Assembly: GCF_008632455.1 (NCBI RefSeq)
Contig: NZ_CP043929.1
Span: forward strand, 3,410,001-3,474,000
DNA length: 64,000 nt
Source of the DNA: Methylomonas rhizoryzae
Lineage (GTDB): Bacteria > Pseudomonadota > Gammaproteobacteria > Methylococcales > Methylomonadaceae
Direction: 5' to 3'
In this document: in pieces, positions 1-8,244 of the stretch
Position numbering within the stretch: position 1 is the stretch's first letter
Layout: each line of letters opens with the position of its first letter
Notes under the pieces: generated by a model
What the model was told of the DNA's origin: nothing
The model's input: the letters and a program-made list of their open reading frames with translations, nothing else
Database searches by the model: none
Program-made: the position numbers and the translations under genes

Positions 1-222
1 TTCCCCAAGTTCGAGCACAAGGCTTCCACCCAACTTCGCAACAAACCCAAAGGCGAAGCATTTCTCCAAATAGCCAATAATGCTTTCAATTACAACATAA
101 TAGGAAAAATCGCATTTAACACCTTGAAAACAGTTGTCGACCAATCGGAATGCTTTACCTTCCAATACAGCAATTTAGACGAGGCGATTGAGGTATTCGA
201 CCGACTGAGAATCAACTTATGA
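1..222 (+). CDS. HprK-related kinase A-like protein, C-terminal fragment
   Basis: This is the last 73 codons of a gene that begins before the window; the reading frame is open from base 1 to a TGA at 220-222. The visible tail (an 'AFNYN' stretch near the middle and a closing 'LDEAIEVFDRL') resembles, from memory, the C-terminus of the HPr-kinase-like proteins ('HprK-related kinase A') found in exosortase/PEP-CTERM exopolysaccharide clusters. The ATP-binding part is outside the window, so the kinase call rests on this tail and on the neighbours. The stop overlaps the ATG of the next gene by four bases (ATGA), so the two are probably translationally coupled. Another identity within the same cluster type cannot be excluded. 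Confidence 0.55.
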   Translation, partial: FPKFEHKASTQLRNKPKGEAFLQIANNAFNYNIIGKIAFNTLKTVVDQSECFTFQYSNLDEAIEVFDRLRINL

Positions 223-1301
223 GCGTAAAATGGCCGCTATTAGTCGCTATATTAAGGCATGAAAAATCATTTTCCGACCTAAGCAATGCCGATTGGAGCC
301 TATTGATCAGCCAAGCAAAGCGCAGCCTACTACTAGGCAAGCTTTACTATTTGTTAGAAGCTCAAAACAGCCTAATCGACTTACCCGACGGACCTTATAC
401 CCATTTTGAGACGGCGCGAGTCCGGGCCGAAAAACAGCGCAGGGATCTTGGTTGGGAACTAACAAAACTTAAACAGGCGTTTTCCGAAACAAATTGCCCC
501 GTTATATTATTAAAAGGAGCGGCTTATGCCGCTGCTAATCTTTCAATAAGCTATGGACGAACTTTTTCGGATATCGATTTACTGGTTCCCGCATCCGAAC
601 TTAGCAAAATCGAGTCCAGATTAATTATACATGGCTGGCTACATCAGTCGAAAGACCAATACGACGACATGTACTATCGTAAATGGATGCACGAACTTCC
701 ACCATTTAAGCATGCTAAACGTGGCAGCATCATTGATTTACACCATAACATCTTGCCTATTACGGCGTTAAATTGCCCGAAAGCGGGATCACTGTTAGAG
801 TCAATAGTTGAACTTGAGAATGACCACAGCATTTTTACTCTATCCCGGCTGGATCAAATCATTCACAGCGCTACGCATCTTTTCTACGACGGCGAATTGG
901 AGCATGGCCTGCGCGACCTTGTGGATTTACAAGGACTAATCAATGAGCTCGACGAGAACGCCAAGTTGCATTTAGCCGATCGTGCACTACAGTTAGGGCT
1001 GCACAAACCCGTGTTTTACGCTGTGCGTTATTTAGAACTTATACTTAATACTCCTAATTTAGAGTCGTTAAGGAAAAAGCTGGAACAAAATGGAGCCAGG
1101 ATCAGATCTTTAAACATAATGGATTTTTTATTCAGCAAAGCCTTCATGCCCGATCATCCGAGCTGCGACAGTCGCTGGACCGGATTGGCTCGATGGATTT
1201 TATACGTCCGCGCCCATTGTTTGAGAATGCCATGGCATTTACTGCTACCCCATTTAACTAAAAAGCTTTTGAAAAGACTATCAAAAACTAATTCAAGCTG
1301 A
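219..1301 (+). CDS. Nucleotidyltransferase family protein (NTP_transf_5 type), exopolysaccharide cluster
   Basis: A 360-residue protein of the uncharacterised nucleotidyltransferase family often seen in exosortase A-associated operons. The core is visible at residues 97-123: a 'LLKG' strand, then 'GRTFSDIDLLV', where D118 and D120 match the paired metal-binding aspartates of the pol-beta nucleotidyltransferase fold. The rest is helical and poorly conserved. There is no signal peptide, so it should act in the cytoplasm; the substrate is unknown. The ATG overlaps the preceding stop by four bases, and a 33-base gap separates it from the following glycosyltransferase, which fits one transcript. 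A role in activating or modifying a precursor for the exported polysaccharide is inferred only from context. Confidence 0.75.
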   Translation: MSVKWPLLVAILRHEKSFSDLSNADWSLLISQAKRSLLLGKLYYLLEAQNSLIDLPDGPYTHFETARVRAEKQRRDLGWELTKLKQAFSETNCPVILLKGAAYAAANLSISYGRTFSDIDLLVPASELSKIESRLIIHGWLHQSKDQYDDMYYRKWMHELPPFKHAKRGSIIDLHHNILPITALNCPKAGSLLESIVELENDHSIFTLSRLDQIIHSATHLFYDGELEHGLRDLVDLQGLINELDENAKLHLADRALQLGLHKPVFYAVRYLELILNTPNLESLRKKLEQNGARIRSLNIMDFLFSKAFMPDHPSCDSRWTGLARWILYVRAHCLRMPWHLLLPHLTKKLLKRLSKTNSS

Positions 1302-1334
1302 CAAAGCAGAATTAAAATCTAAATATCCCGTAAT

Positions 1335-2540
1335 ATGAAAATCTTACATATTCTAGATCATTCTATACCTTTACATAGCGGCTACACTTTTCGTACTCGG
1401 GCTATTTTAGAAGAACAAAGAAAGCTTGGTTGGCAAACTTTTCATATAACCTCAGCCAAACATGTCGGCGCTAGAGCTCCAGTAGAAACCTTCGATGGCT
1501 TAGACTTCTACCGTTCTCCCGATCCCATTGGCATATTCGCAAATTTACCCATACTTAATCAGTGGGCAATTATTCAAAGCTTGGAAAAACGCTTAGAGGA
1601 AATAGTCCATGAAATCAAACCAAATATTTTACACGCTCATTCGCCAGCTCTAAATGGCATTGCTGCACTAAAAATATCAAAACGATACCGAATACCATTA
1701 GTATACGAATGCCGAGCATTTTGGGAAGATGCCGCCGTCGATCACGGAACCACCAAAGAAGGAAGCATTCGTTATCGCTTAACCCATGCCCTGGAATCTT
1801 ATGTATTCAAACATGCCGACGCTATAACCACTATTTGCGAAGGCTTGCGAAACGATATTATTTCCAGAGGAATTTCCGGGGAAAAAATTACTGTTATTCC
1901 TAATGCTGTAGACATTGATAAATTTAACTTCAACACGACTGCAGACGATGAATTAATCGAAAAATACAAGCTTCGTAATTGCACAGTTTTAGGGTTTATA
2001 GGGTCCTTTTATGCATATGAAGGAATATTAATTTTATTGGATGCGCTACCCAAGATATTAACAACGCATCCCAATATTCGCTTGCTGTTAGTCGGCGGAG
2101 GACCGCAACTCAAACAAATTAAAAACAAAATTATCGAGCTAAATTTACAAAACATCGTAATCATGCCGGGCCGAGTTGCACACGACTTGGTTCCACGCTA
2201 TTACAGTTTGGTCGATATATTTGTTTACCCGCGTTTAACGATGCGTCTAACCGAATTGGTAACACCCTTGAAACCTTTGGAAGCAATGGCGCAAGGAAAA
2301 TTAGTGATAGCGTCGGACGTCGGCGGTCACCACGAATTAGTCCGCAATCTAAAAACCGGCTACCTATTCAAAGCAAACAATACTGAATCATTAGCTCAAA
2401 CAGTATTGACGGTAATTGCAAACAAGGATAATTGGCAAGATATTCGCTTAGCCGGCCGTCGTTATGTAGAAAATGAACGAAATTGGCAAAATAGTGTAGC
2501 TAACTACCAATCGATTTACGTAAATTTAACGAAGAAATAA
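1335..2540 (+). CDS. Glycosyltransferase family 4, exosortase A-associated type
   Basis: A 401-residue GT-B fold glycosyltransferase of family 4. The N-terminus 'MKILHILDHSIPLHSGY' closely matches, from memory, the exosortase A/PEP-CTERM-associated glycosyltransferases (TIGR04063-like). The C-terminal nucleotide-sugar domain carries the EX7E region ('PLEAMAQGK', then 'DVGGHHELV') around residues 310-335, with a glycine-rich 'LLVGGGP' strand before it. It would add one sugar to a lipid-linked exopolysaccharide repeat on the cytoplasmic face of the inner membrane. Its TAA shares one base with the ATG of the next glycosyltransferase (TAATG), implying coupled translation. Donor and acceptor cannot be read from sequence. 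Confidence 0.88.
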   Translation: MKILHILDHSIPLHSGYTFRTRAILEEQRKLGWQTFHITSAKHVGARAPVETFDGLDFYRSPDPIGIFANLPILNQWAIIQSLEKRLEEIVHEIKPNILHAHSPALNGIAALKISKRYRIPLVYECRAFWEDAAVDHGTTKEGSIRYRLTHALESYVFKHADAITTICEGLRNDIISRGISGEKITVIPNAVDIDKFNFNTTADDELIEKYKLRNCTVLGFIGSFYAYEGILILLDALPKILTTHPNIRLLLVGGGPQLKQIKNKIIELNLQNIVIMPGRVAHDLVPRYYSLVDIFVYPRLTMRLTELVTPLKPLEAMAQGKLVIASDVGGHHELVRNLKTGYLFKANNTESLAQTVLTVIANKDNWQDIRLAGRRYVENERNWQNSVANYQSIYVNLTKK

Positions 2541-3742
2541 TGCCCGGAAAATCACCGAATATATTGGTTTTTTCCTCGCTTTATCCCAGTTCTGCTAGGA
2601 AAAATGCCGGACTGTTTATCCGGGAAAGGATGAGCAAAGTCGCACAACATTACCCGCTTGCGGTAGTTTCACCAGTTCCTTGGTTTCCACTACAAAACGT
2701 GATTCGGATATTCAAACCCGATTATCGGCCGCAACCCGCATTTAGAGAAATGCAAGACGATATCCAAGTATATTTCCCTAGGTTTCTGTCCATACCGGGC
2801 CTATTTCGGTTTTTAGACGGCTTTTCAATGGCTATCTGTTCCGTTTTCTTACTCATTCGCTTAAAAAAACAACTTCAGTTCAATATCATTGATGCCCATT
2901 TCGCTTATCCGGACGGTTACGCCGCTACTCTATTAGGTCGTTGGCTAGGAGTGCCGACAAGTATTACCTTGCGTGGAACCGAAGTACCCTTATCGAACAT
3001 CCCAAAACTAAAATCGAGAATTCTTAAGGCACTTCGGAATGCCGATAAAGTTTTTTCAGTTTCGAACTCTTTAAAAGAATATCTGGTCGGTATAGGGGCT
3101 GCACCCGAGAAAATAACTGTCATCGGGAACGGCGTCGACCTCATTAAGTTTTTTCCCATCGAAAAAACCTTAGCCAGAAAAAAGTTATCGATTACCGAGG
3201 ATGCGGAAGTGCTTATATCCGTGGGAGGTTTAGTGAATAGAAAAGGATTTCATCGAGTAATAGAGATATTACCGAAACTGCTAAAAAATCATCCAAAACT
3301 GCTGTATTTAATAATAGGCGGTGCCAGTCCGGAAGGAAACAATAGAGAATACCTTGAACGGTTGGTAAACGACTTAAATCTATCCAATCATGTCAAGTTT
3401 TTAGGCGCAATGGAGGCCAAAGCGTTGCATGAGCCGTTGTCCGCTGCAGATGTTTTCGTGTTGGCTACCGCTAACGAAGGATGGGCCAACGTATTTTTAG
3501 AAGCCATGGCTTGCGGATTACCTGTCGTAACTACCGACGTAGGGGGCAACACCGAAGTGGTATGCAACAACACCCTAGGCTATATAGTACCTTTCGGCAA
3601 TTCAGATTCTTTGCGCATAGGCATCGATAAGGCATTATCAAATCACTGGGATCGCGATAGAATTATCGATTATGCCAAAAGCAATTCATGGGATACTCGA
3701 ATTCAAACTCTAATGACAGAATTCACCAAAATGGTAAATTGA
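2540..3742 (+). CDS. Glycosyltransferase family 4 (second in cluster)
   Basis: A 400-residue GT4 glycosyltransferase. The N-terminal Rossmann-like half begins 'ILVFSSLYPSSARKNAGLFI', and the C-terminal half has 'ISVGGLVNRKGF' near residue 230 and the donor-binding region 'EGWANVFLEAMACG' followed by 'DVGGNTEVV' around residues 313-340. It is not a close copy of the preceding glycosyltransferase, so it probably makes a different linkage in the same polymer. The start ATG overlaps the upstream stop by one base, and its TGA overlaps the next ATG by one base (TGATG). The sugar specificity is unknown. Confidence 0.88.
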   Translation: MPGKSPNILVFSSLYPSSARKNAGLFIRERMSKVAQHYPLAVVSPVPWFPLQNVIRIFKPDYRPQPAFREMQDDIQVYFPRFLSIPGLFRFLDGFSMAICSVFLLIRLKKQLQFNIIDAHFAYPDGYAATLLGRWLGVPTSITLRGTEVPLSNIPKLKSRILKALRNADKVFSVSNSLKEYLVGIGAAPEKITVIGNGVDLIKFFPIEKTLARKKLSITEDAEVLISVGGLVNRKGFHRVIEILPKLLKNHPKLLYLIIGGASPEGNNREYLERLVNDLNLSNHVKFLGAMEAKALHEPLSAADVFVLATANEGWANVFLEAMACGLPVVTTDVGGNTEVVCNNTLGYIVPFGNSDSLRIGIDKALSNHWDRDRIIDYAKSNSWDTRIQTLMTEFTKMVN

Positions 3743-5094
3743 TGGACTTATACACTAAATTCTGCTCATCTTTACTATTTCCGTTGCATGAGACTCTTAA
3801 AAAGCACTCTAGCGTTAGAGTGAGAGCGGAAATGGAGCGCACTCAATGGCTTAGCACGGATAAAATCAGAGAATTACAGTTAGCGAAATTAAGGGCCTTA
3901 CTTTTAGACGTTCAAACTCACGTACCGTATTATCGCTCGCTATTTTCGGAAATTGGTTTAGATCCCAACGAGTTTGCTCATTTGAATGACCTGGAAAAAC
4001 TCCCTCTTCTTGACAAGCCAACCATTAGAAAGTACTCCGATGCCTTAAAAGCGGACGACGCGGTGGGCCTTTCAAAATTCAATACAGGCGGCTCTAGCGG
4101 AGAGCCTTTACTATTTTTCATTGGCCGACTACGAGTGAGTCATGACGTAGCCGCAAAATGGCGCGCCACCCGTTGGTGGGGAGTAGATATAGGCGACCCG
4201 GAAGCTGTAGTATGGGGATCACCTATAGAATTAGGCGCACAAGATAAAATCCGCTTGCTTCGAGACAAGTTGCTACGAACTCAGTTACTACCGGCGTTCG
4301 AAATGTCGCCCGAAAAACTCGACGCTTTCATCGCAAAACTACAGAAAATTCGCCCCAAAATGCTGTTCGGCTATCCTTCCGCTCTGGCTCATATTGCCGG
4401 TTATGCCGAAAGCAAGGGTATTTCGCTGAAAAACTTAGGTATTAAAGTGGCGTTCGTAACCTCGGAAAAACTTTACGAACATCAACGCGAGACTATCCAG
4501 CGAGTATTCGCTTGCCCTGTGGCAAACGGTTACGGTGGACGGGATGCCGGCTTTATCGCTCATCAATGCCCTGCCGGCGGCATGCATATCACGGCGGAGG
4601 ACATCATCGTAGAAATCATCGATACCGACGGAAAAACCTTACCTATCGGTCAATTAGGGGAAATTGTAATAACCCACCTCGCTACACGCGACTTTCCGTT
4701 TATCCGCTATCGCACCGGCGATATGGGCATACTGTCCGAGCAAACTTGCACTTGCGGACGCGGCCTCCCGCTGCTTAGCGACATTCAAGGCCGTACCACC
4801 GATTTCATCATCGCCAAAGACGGTACGGTATTGCACGGTTTAGCGCTCATTTATGTACTACGGGATTTACCAGGTGTAGAAAATTTCAAAATTACGCAAC
4901 ACTCTATCGATAAAACTCAAGTGCATATCGTTAGAGGTACTGACTATTCCAGTCAAACAGCCGAACATAAAATTCGCTCGGAATTTAAAAAACGCTTAGG
5001 GGACAGCGTCGAAATCGATATAGAGTATTTAGAAACCATACCGGCGGAAAAATCCGGGAAGTTCCGATACGTTGTAAGTCACGTAAAACATTAA
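3742..5094 (+). CDS. Phenylacetate-CoA ligase/CapK-like adenylate-forming enzyme
   Basis: A 450-residue member of the ANL (adenylate-forming) superfamily related to PaaK and CapK. The P-loop 'FNTGGSSGEP' lies near residues 113-122, 'YGGRDAGFIAHQC' fits the A5 region, and 'FIRYRTGDMG' carries the conserved Arg-Thr-Gly-Asp of the hinge region; a Cys cluster ('CTCGRGLPLL') follows. Capsule and exosortase clusters often carry such enzymes, where the substrate (an acyl or amino-acid group used to decorate the polymer) is unknown. I chose ATG 3742, which overlaps the upstream stop (TGATG), over an in-frame ATG 54 bases earlier that lies inside the glycosyltransferase gene. A catabolic phenylacetate role is unlikely because no paa genes are nearby. 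Confidence 0.82.
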   Translation: MDLYTKFCSSLLFPLHETLKKHSSVRVRAEMERTQWLSTDKIRELQLAKLRALLLDVQTHVPYYRSLFSEIGLDPNEFAHLNDLEKLPLLDKPTIRKYSDALKADDAVGLSKFNTGGSSGEPLLFFIGRLRVSHDVAAKWRATRWWGVDIGDPEAVVWGSPIELGAQDKIRLLRDKLLRTQLLPAFEMSPEKLDAFIAKLQKIRPKMLFGYPSALAHIAGYAESKGISLKNLGIKVAFVTSEKLYEHQRETIQRVFACPVANGYGGRDAGFIAHQCPAGGMHITAEDIIVEIIDTDGKTLPIGQLGEIVITHLATRDFPFIRYRTGDMGILSEQTCTCGRGLPLLSDIQGRTTDFIIAKDGTVLHGLALIYVLRDLPGVENFKITQHSIDKTQVHIVRGTDYSSQTAEHKIRSEFKKRLGDSVEIDIEYLETIPAEKSGKFRYVVSHVKH

Positions 5095-5109
5095 TCGAAA
5101 ACTATCATC

Positions 5110-6891
5110 ATGAAATCTTTTTTTGGCTGGATAGACATTTCATCAGTGCGCAATACTAACCTTGCCCTATTAAGCAAGCTTAAATCCGCTCAAAATAATC
5201 AAGATTATGTCGATGACCGATGCGTGTTTGCTTCTGCACGCCATTTGCTAATAGCCGAAAATCGCATTTTTTTCCCTATATACGGTGAAAGCTTATCGAT
5301 AGAAAATTTCAATAACATATTCGATAGCAACCAATCAGTTTTCAATTTTCTGGCACAACAACCCAACATTCAATCTTTTATTGCACTGGATAGCAAACAA
5401 AATCGGCTTTTGCTGGCAACCGACCCGATAGGTTTGAAGCACATCTATTATGCCGAAATTGCCAACGGCATCGTATTCGGCTCGAACGCCGATCTAGTCA
5501 TAAGCCATCCGGCAGTCGATAGCTCAATAGATCCACAAACCGTTTACGATTATGTCTATTTTCACCATTGCCCCAGCCCTAACACGATTTACAAGCAGGT
5601 TAAAAAGCTAGAAGGCGGCCAATGCTTAATTTACGATAACGGAAAAATAACCATCCAACGTTATTGGCTGCCTGAATTTCTTGAGGGAAGCAATTTCAAT
5701 ATTTCCCAAGCCGGCCACGATTTAAAAAGTTTATTAATCGATTCTGTCGAAAAACTAACGGATAACGAAGATAATACCGGCGCATTTTTATCCGGCGGAT
5801 TGGATAGTTCCAGCGTCGCCGGAGCCTTATCCAAAATTATTCCCGGTAAAGCCAAAACATTTTCCATGGGCTTTCCGGTGGAAGGCTATAACGAAATAGA
5901 GTATGCCAATATTGCCGCCGGCCATTTCAATACCCGACAATTCGAATATTACGTCACGCCGAAAGACACTGTCGATGCAATTCCGTTGATAGCCGCTTAT
6001 TACGACGAACCGTTCGGAAACTCGTCCGCCTTAGCCGCTTATTACTGCGCAAAACTGGGAAAAGAACATGGCATCACACGGCTTTTGGCAGGAGACGGCG
6101 GTGATGAAATATTCGCCGGCAACGAACGCTATGCCAAACAAATGCTGTTCGAGCATTATTTTCGCTTGCCCGGAGTTGTCAGAGCCGGACTGGAACAAGG
6201 GATAAACCTGCTACCGGATGGATTGACGAAACATCCATTGCCGTTTAAAGCCAAACGTTACATAGAGCAAGCTAAATCGCCGATGCCCGATCGCTTGCAA
6301 GACTACAATTTCTTACACCGCCACGATGTTGCAGACATATTCAACCCTGACTTTCTTGCCGATATCGACATTTCCGAACCGCTGAAATTGCTCCGTGAAT
6401 GCTATCACCGGCCCGAAAAAGCCAGTACTTTAAACCGGATGTTATACATGGATTGGAAAACCACTCTGCACGACAACGATTTAGTCAAAGTAAACCGCAT
6501 GTGCGAAATGGTTGGCATCGAGGTTTATTATCCTTTGCTGGATCAGCGCATAGTCGATTTGTCGTGCAAAGTTCCGTCCAACCTAAAGCTTAAAGGCCAA
6601 CAGTTACGTTGGTTCTACAAACAAGCCATGGCAGATTTTTTGCCGGATAAAATTATCAATAAGACTAAACACGGATTCGGCTTACCCTTCGGGATCTGGT
6701 TGCAAGATCATCAGCCGTTAAAAGACTTGGCTTACGACGCCATTGCTTCGTTAAAACGCCGCGCATGGTTCCAACCCCAATTCTTGGATCATGCGGTAAA
6801 CATGCATCAAAGTGTTCACGCGGCATACTACGGCGAATTAATCTGGATCTTGATGATGTTGGAGCTATGGTTTGCCGGAAAAGGTTATTAA
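5110..6891 (+). CDS. Asparagine synthetase-like protein lacking the N-terminal glutaminase cysteine
   Basis: A 593-residue AsnB-like protein. The C-terminal synthetase half is intact: PP-loop 'SGGLDSSS' at residues 228-235 and 'GDGGDEIFAGNERY' from about 328. The N-terminal half keeps the general class II amidotransferase layout (a 'DPIG' near 105 and 'YY' after it), but the protein starts 'MKSFFGW' where active enzymes start with Met-Cys-Gly. The nucleophilic Cys2 is therefore missing and glutamine hydrolysis should not occur. It may use ammonia, or activate a carboxyl group for another amine, in modifying the polysaccharide. It is the last gene of the cluster, 15 bases after the CapK-like gene. 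True asparagine biosynthesis is the less likely alternative. Confidence 0.85.
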   Translation: MKSFFGWIDISSVRNTNLALLSKLKSAQNNQDYVDDRCVFASARHLLIAENRIFFPIYGESLSIENFNNIFDSNQSVFNFLAQQPNIQSFIALDSKQNRLLLATDPIGLKHIYYAEIANGIVFGSNADLVISHPAVDSSIDPQTVYDYVYFHHCPSPNTIYKQVKKLEGGQCLIYDNGKITIQRYWLPEFLEGSNFNISQAGHDLKSLLIDSVEKLTDNEDNTGAFLSGGLDSSSVAGALSKIIPGKAKTFSMGFPVEGYNEIEYANIAAGHFNTRQFEYYVTPKDTVDAIPLIAAYYDEPFGNSSALAAYYCAKLGKEHGITRLLAGDGGDEIFAGNERYAKQMLFEHYFRLPGVVRAGLEQGINLLPDGLTKHPLPFKAKRYIEQAKSPMPDRLQDYNFLHRHDVADIFNPDFLADIDISEPLKLLRECYHRPEKASTLNRMLYMDWKTTLHDNDLVKVNRMCEMVGIEVYYPLLDQRIVDLSCKVPSNLKLKGQQLRWFYKQAMADFLPDKIINKTKHGFGLPFGIWLQDHQPLKDLAYDAIASLKRRAWFQPQFLDHAVNMHQSVHAAYYGELIWILMMLELWFAGKGY

Positions 6892-6933
6892 CCTCCTTTA
6901 TCAGTATAAATCACTAACACTTGGCGAGAACTT

Positions 6934-7368
6934 TCAAAACGGTTTTAGCACGGCAAGAAACACAATCGCAAATAAGAACAACACCGGAACTTCGTTCATC
7001 CATCGGAAATAAACGTGGCTGTGGCGATTGCGGTCATATTTAAAATCGTACAACCATTTTCCGCAGAGCAAGTGATACATCGCCAAGAAAAATAACAAAA
7101 CCAGTTTCGCATGCAACCATCCGGCGGATGCGTACATGGCCCATGCATAATCTTTCAACATCCAGGTGCCGAATACGAGTGTCGCCAGCATGCCCGGACT
7201 CATAATGCCGAAATAAAGCTTGCGTTCCATCAATTTGAATCTTTCCTTGCTAACTTCATCGTCCGACAGGGCGTGATACACAAATAACCTGGGCAGATAA
7301 AACAACCCGGCAAACCATGTCACCATAAATATCAAATGCAAGGCCTTCAGCCACAGCATATCAGCCAC
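6934..7368 (-). CDS. hemJ: Protoporphyrinogen IX oxidase HemJ (CopD/UPF0093 family)
   Basis: A 144-residue integral membrane protein with about four hydrophobic helices. It would oxidise protoporphyrinogen IX to protoporphyrin IX in haem synthesis at the inner membrane. His11 in the first helix ('KALHLIFMVTWFAGLFYLPR') and Lys88 ('WLHAKLVLL') sit where the HemJ family has its essential His and Lys. The length matches the family norm. It is a lone minus-strand gene, convergent with the polysaccharide operon and divergent from the signalling operon; the 165-base gap to 7534 must hold promoters for both directions. Confidence 0.88.
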   Translation of the reverse strand: MADMLWLKALHLIFMVTWFAGLFYLPRLFVYHALSDDEVSKERFKLMERKLYFGIMSPGMLATLVFGTWMLKDYAWAMYASAGWLHAKLVLLFFLAMYHLLCGKWLYDFKYDRNRHSHVYFRWMNEVPVLFLFAIVFLAVLKPF

Positions 7369-7475
7369 CTCAAGTTTTAGATTTCGTTAAGGTTTTATAT
7401 AAAATCAAACAGATAACGACAATTCCACATAAATCATAAGTTTTATTGTGAATCTCGTCATGCCTCAATTTAAAA

Positions 7476-7504
7476 TTGCCACCGAAATTTCAGTACACTG
7501 CTAT
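7476..7504 (+). promoter_or_regulatory. Candidate sigma-70 promoter of the GTPase/roadblock operon
   Basis: TTGCCA (7476-7481) and TGCTAT (7499-7504) are 17 bases apart, 29 bases upstream of the ATG at 7534. The match is moderate (four of six at each hexamer), but spacing and position fit. A 7-base inverted pair TGCCTCA/TGAGGCA brackets the region (7461-7467 and 7522-7528) and could be a regulator site. Confidence 0.4.
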
Positions 7505-7533
7505 TGTTTCACAAAACATGATGAGGCACGTTA

Positions 7534-8244
7534 ATGAGTAAACTTTACGCCGATCTTTTAATACAAACAGCTTGCAACACCCCGGAAAGGATAACGTTTT
7601 TCCCAGGAGAATTAATCGCATTAAGCTCGGACCCTTTTTCGGCTGAAAGCATCTACATGTCGTTAACCTACCGTCTACGCGCCCATCCCACTGATTTATT
7701 AACCCACGTTCAACGCATATATTTTTGCTATCGGAATTTGCTCCGTGACGCCTTATACGCCTCTTTAGTGGATTTGCTCGTCACGCTGAACGGAAAAGGT
7801 CACCCTCTCAGTCGACGCTTGATAATCGGCTCAAAACAGCTACTGAGCCCTGAACAGTTTTCCGAGATAACCCGATCCCTCGCGTCTCCTAATCATTTGA
7901 AAACAAACAAATATTGCCTTTTTTCCCCGTTATCGAACAGACAACCGCTTATAATGGAGAAACAACAGACCAACCTCCACGGCATCGGCACGGATTATTT
8001 AGCGCTAGCCTTAGACTATATTGAGTTTAGCCAACTGGAAGAAGCCATCGAGCTATTGGAAGCCGGATTGTCGGAGCAAGCGCATCGAATGGATTTACAA
8101 AAACTTTTAATAGAACTTTATGGCTCTACAAACAACTTCGCTCGAATGAACGCTTTCTACAACACTCTACTCGTTAAAACCGAGCAATTGTTGCCGGAGT
8201 GGCAGTCCATCATACAAGCCCATTCTGCAGAGGGATCCTTGTGA
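7534..8244 (+). CDS. FimV/TPR-like protein, first gene of GTPase-roadblock operon
   Basis: A 236-residue soluble protein that I do not recognise as a named family. The last ~90 residues form paired amphipathic helices ('LALDYIEFSQLEEAIELLEAG', then 'MDLQKLLIELYGSTNNF'), reminiscent of the TPR-like C-terminal domain of FimV, a polar hub that activates adenylate cyclase in Pseudomonas. The N-terminal part looks helical without a motif. There is no signal peptide or membrane helix. The stop overlaps the GTG of the next gene by four bases (GTGA), so the two products are likely made together. A scaffold role for the downstream GTPase/roadblock proteins is inference. Confidence 0.6.
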   Translation: MSKLYADLLIQTACNTPERITFFPGELIALSSDPFSAESIYMSLTYRLRAHPTDLLTHVQRIYFCYRNLLRDALYASLVDLLVTLNGKGHPLSRRLIIGSKQLLSPEQFSEITRSLASPNHLKTNKYCLFSPLSNRQPLIMEKQQTNLHGIGTDYLALALDYIEFSQLEEAIELLEAGLSEQAHRMDLQKLLIELYGSTNNFARMNAFYNTLLVKTEQLLPEWQSIIQAHSAEGSL

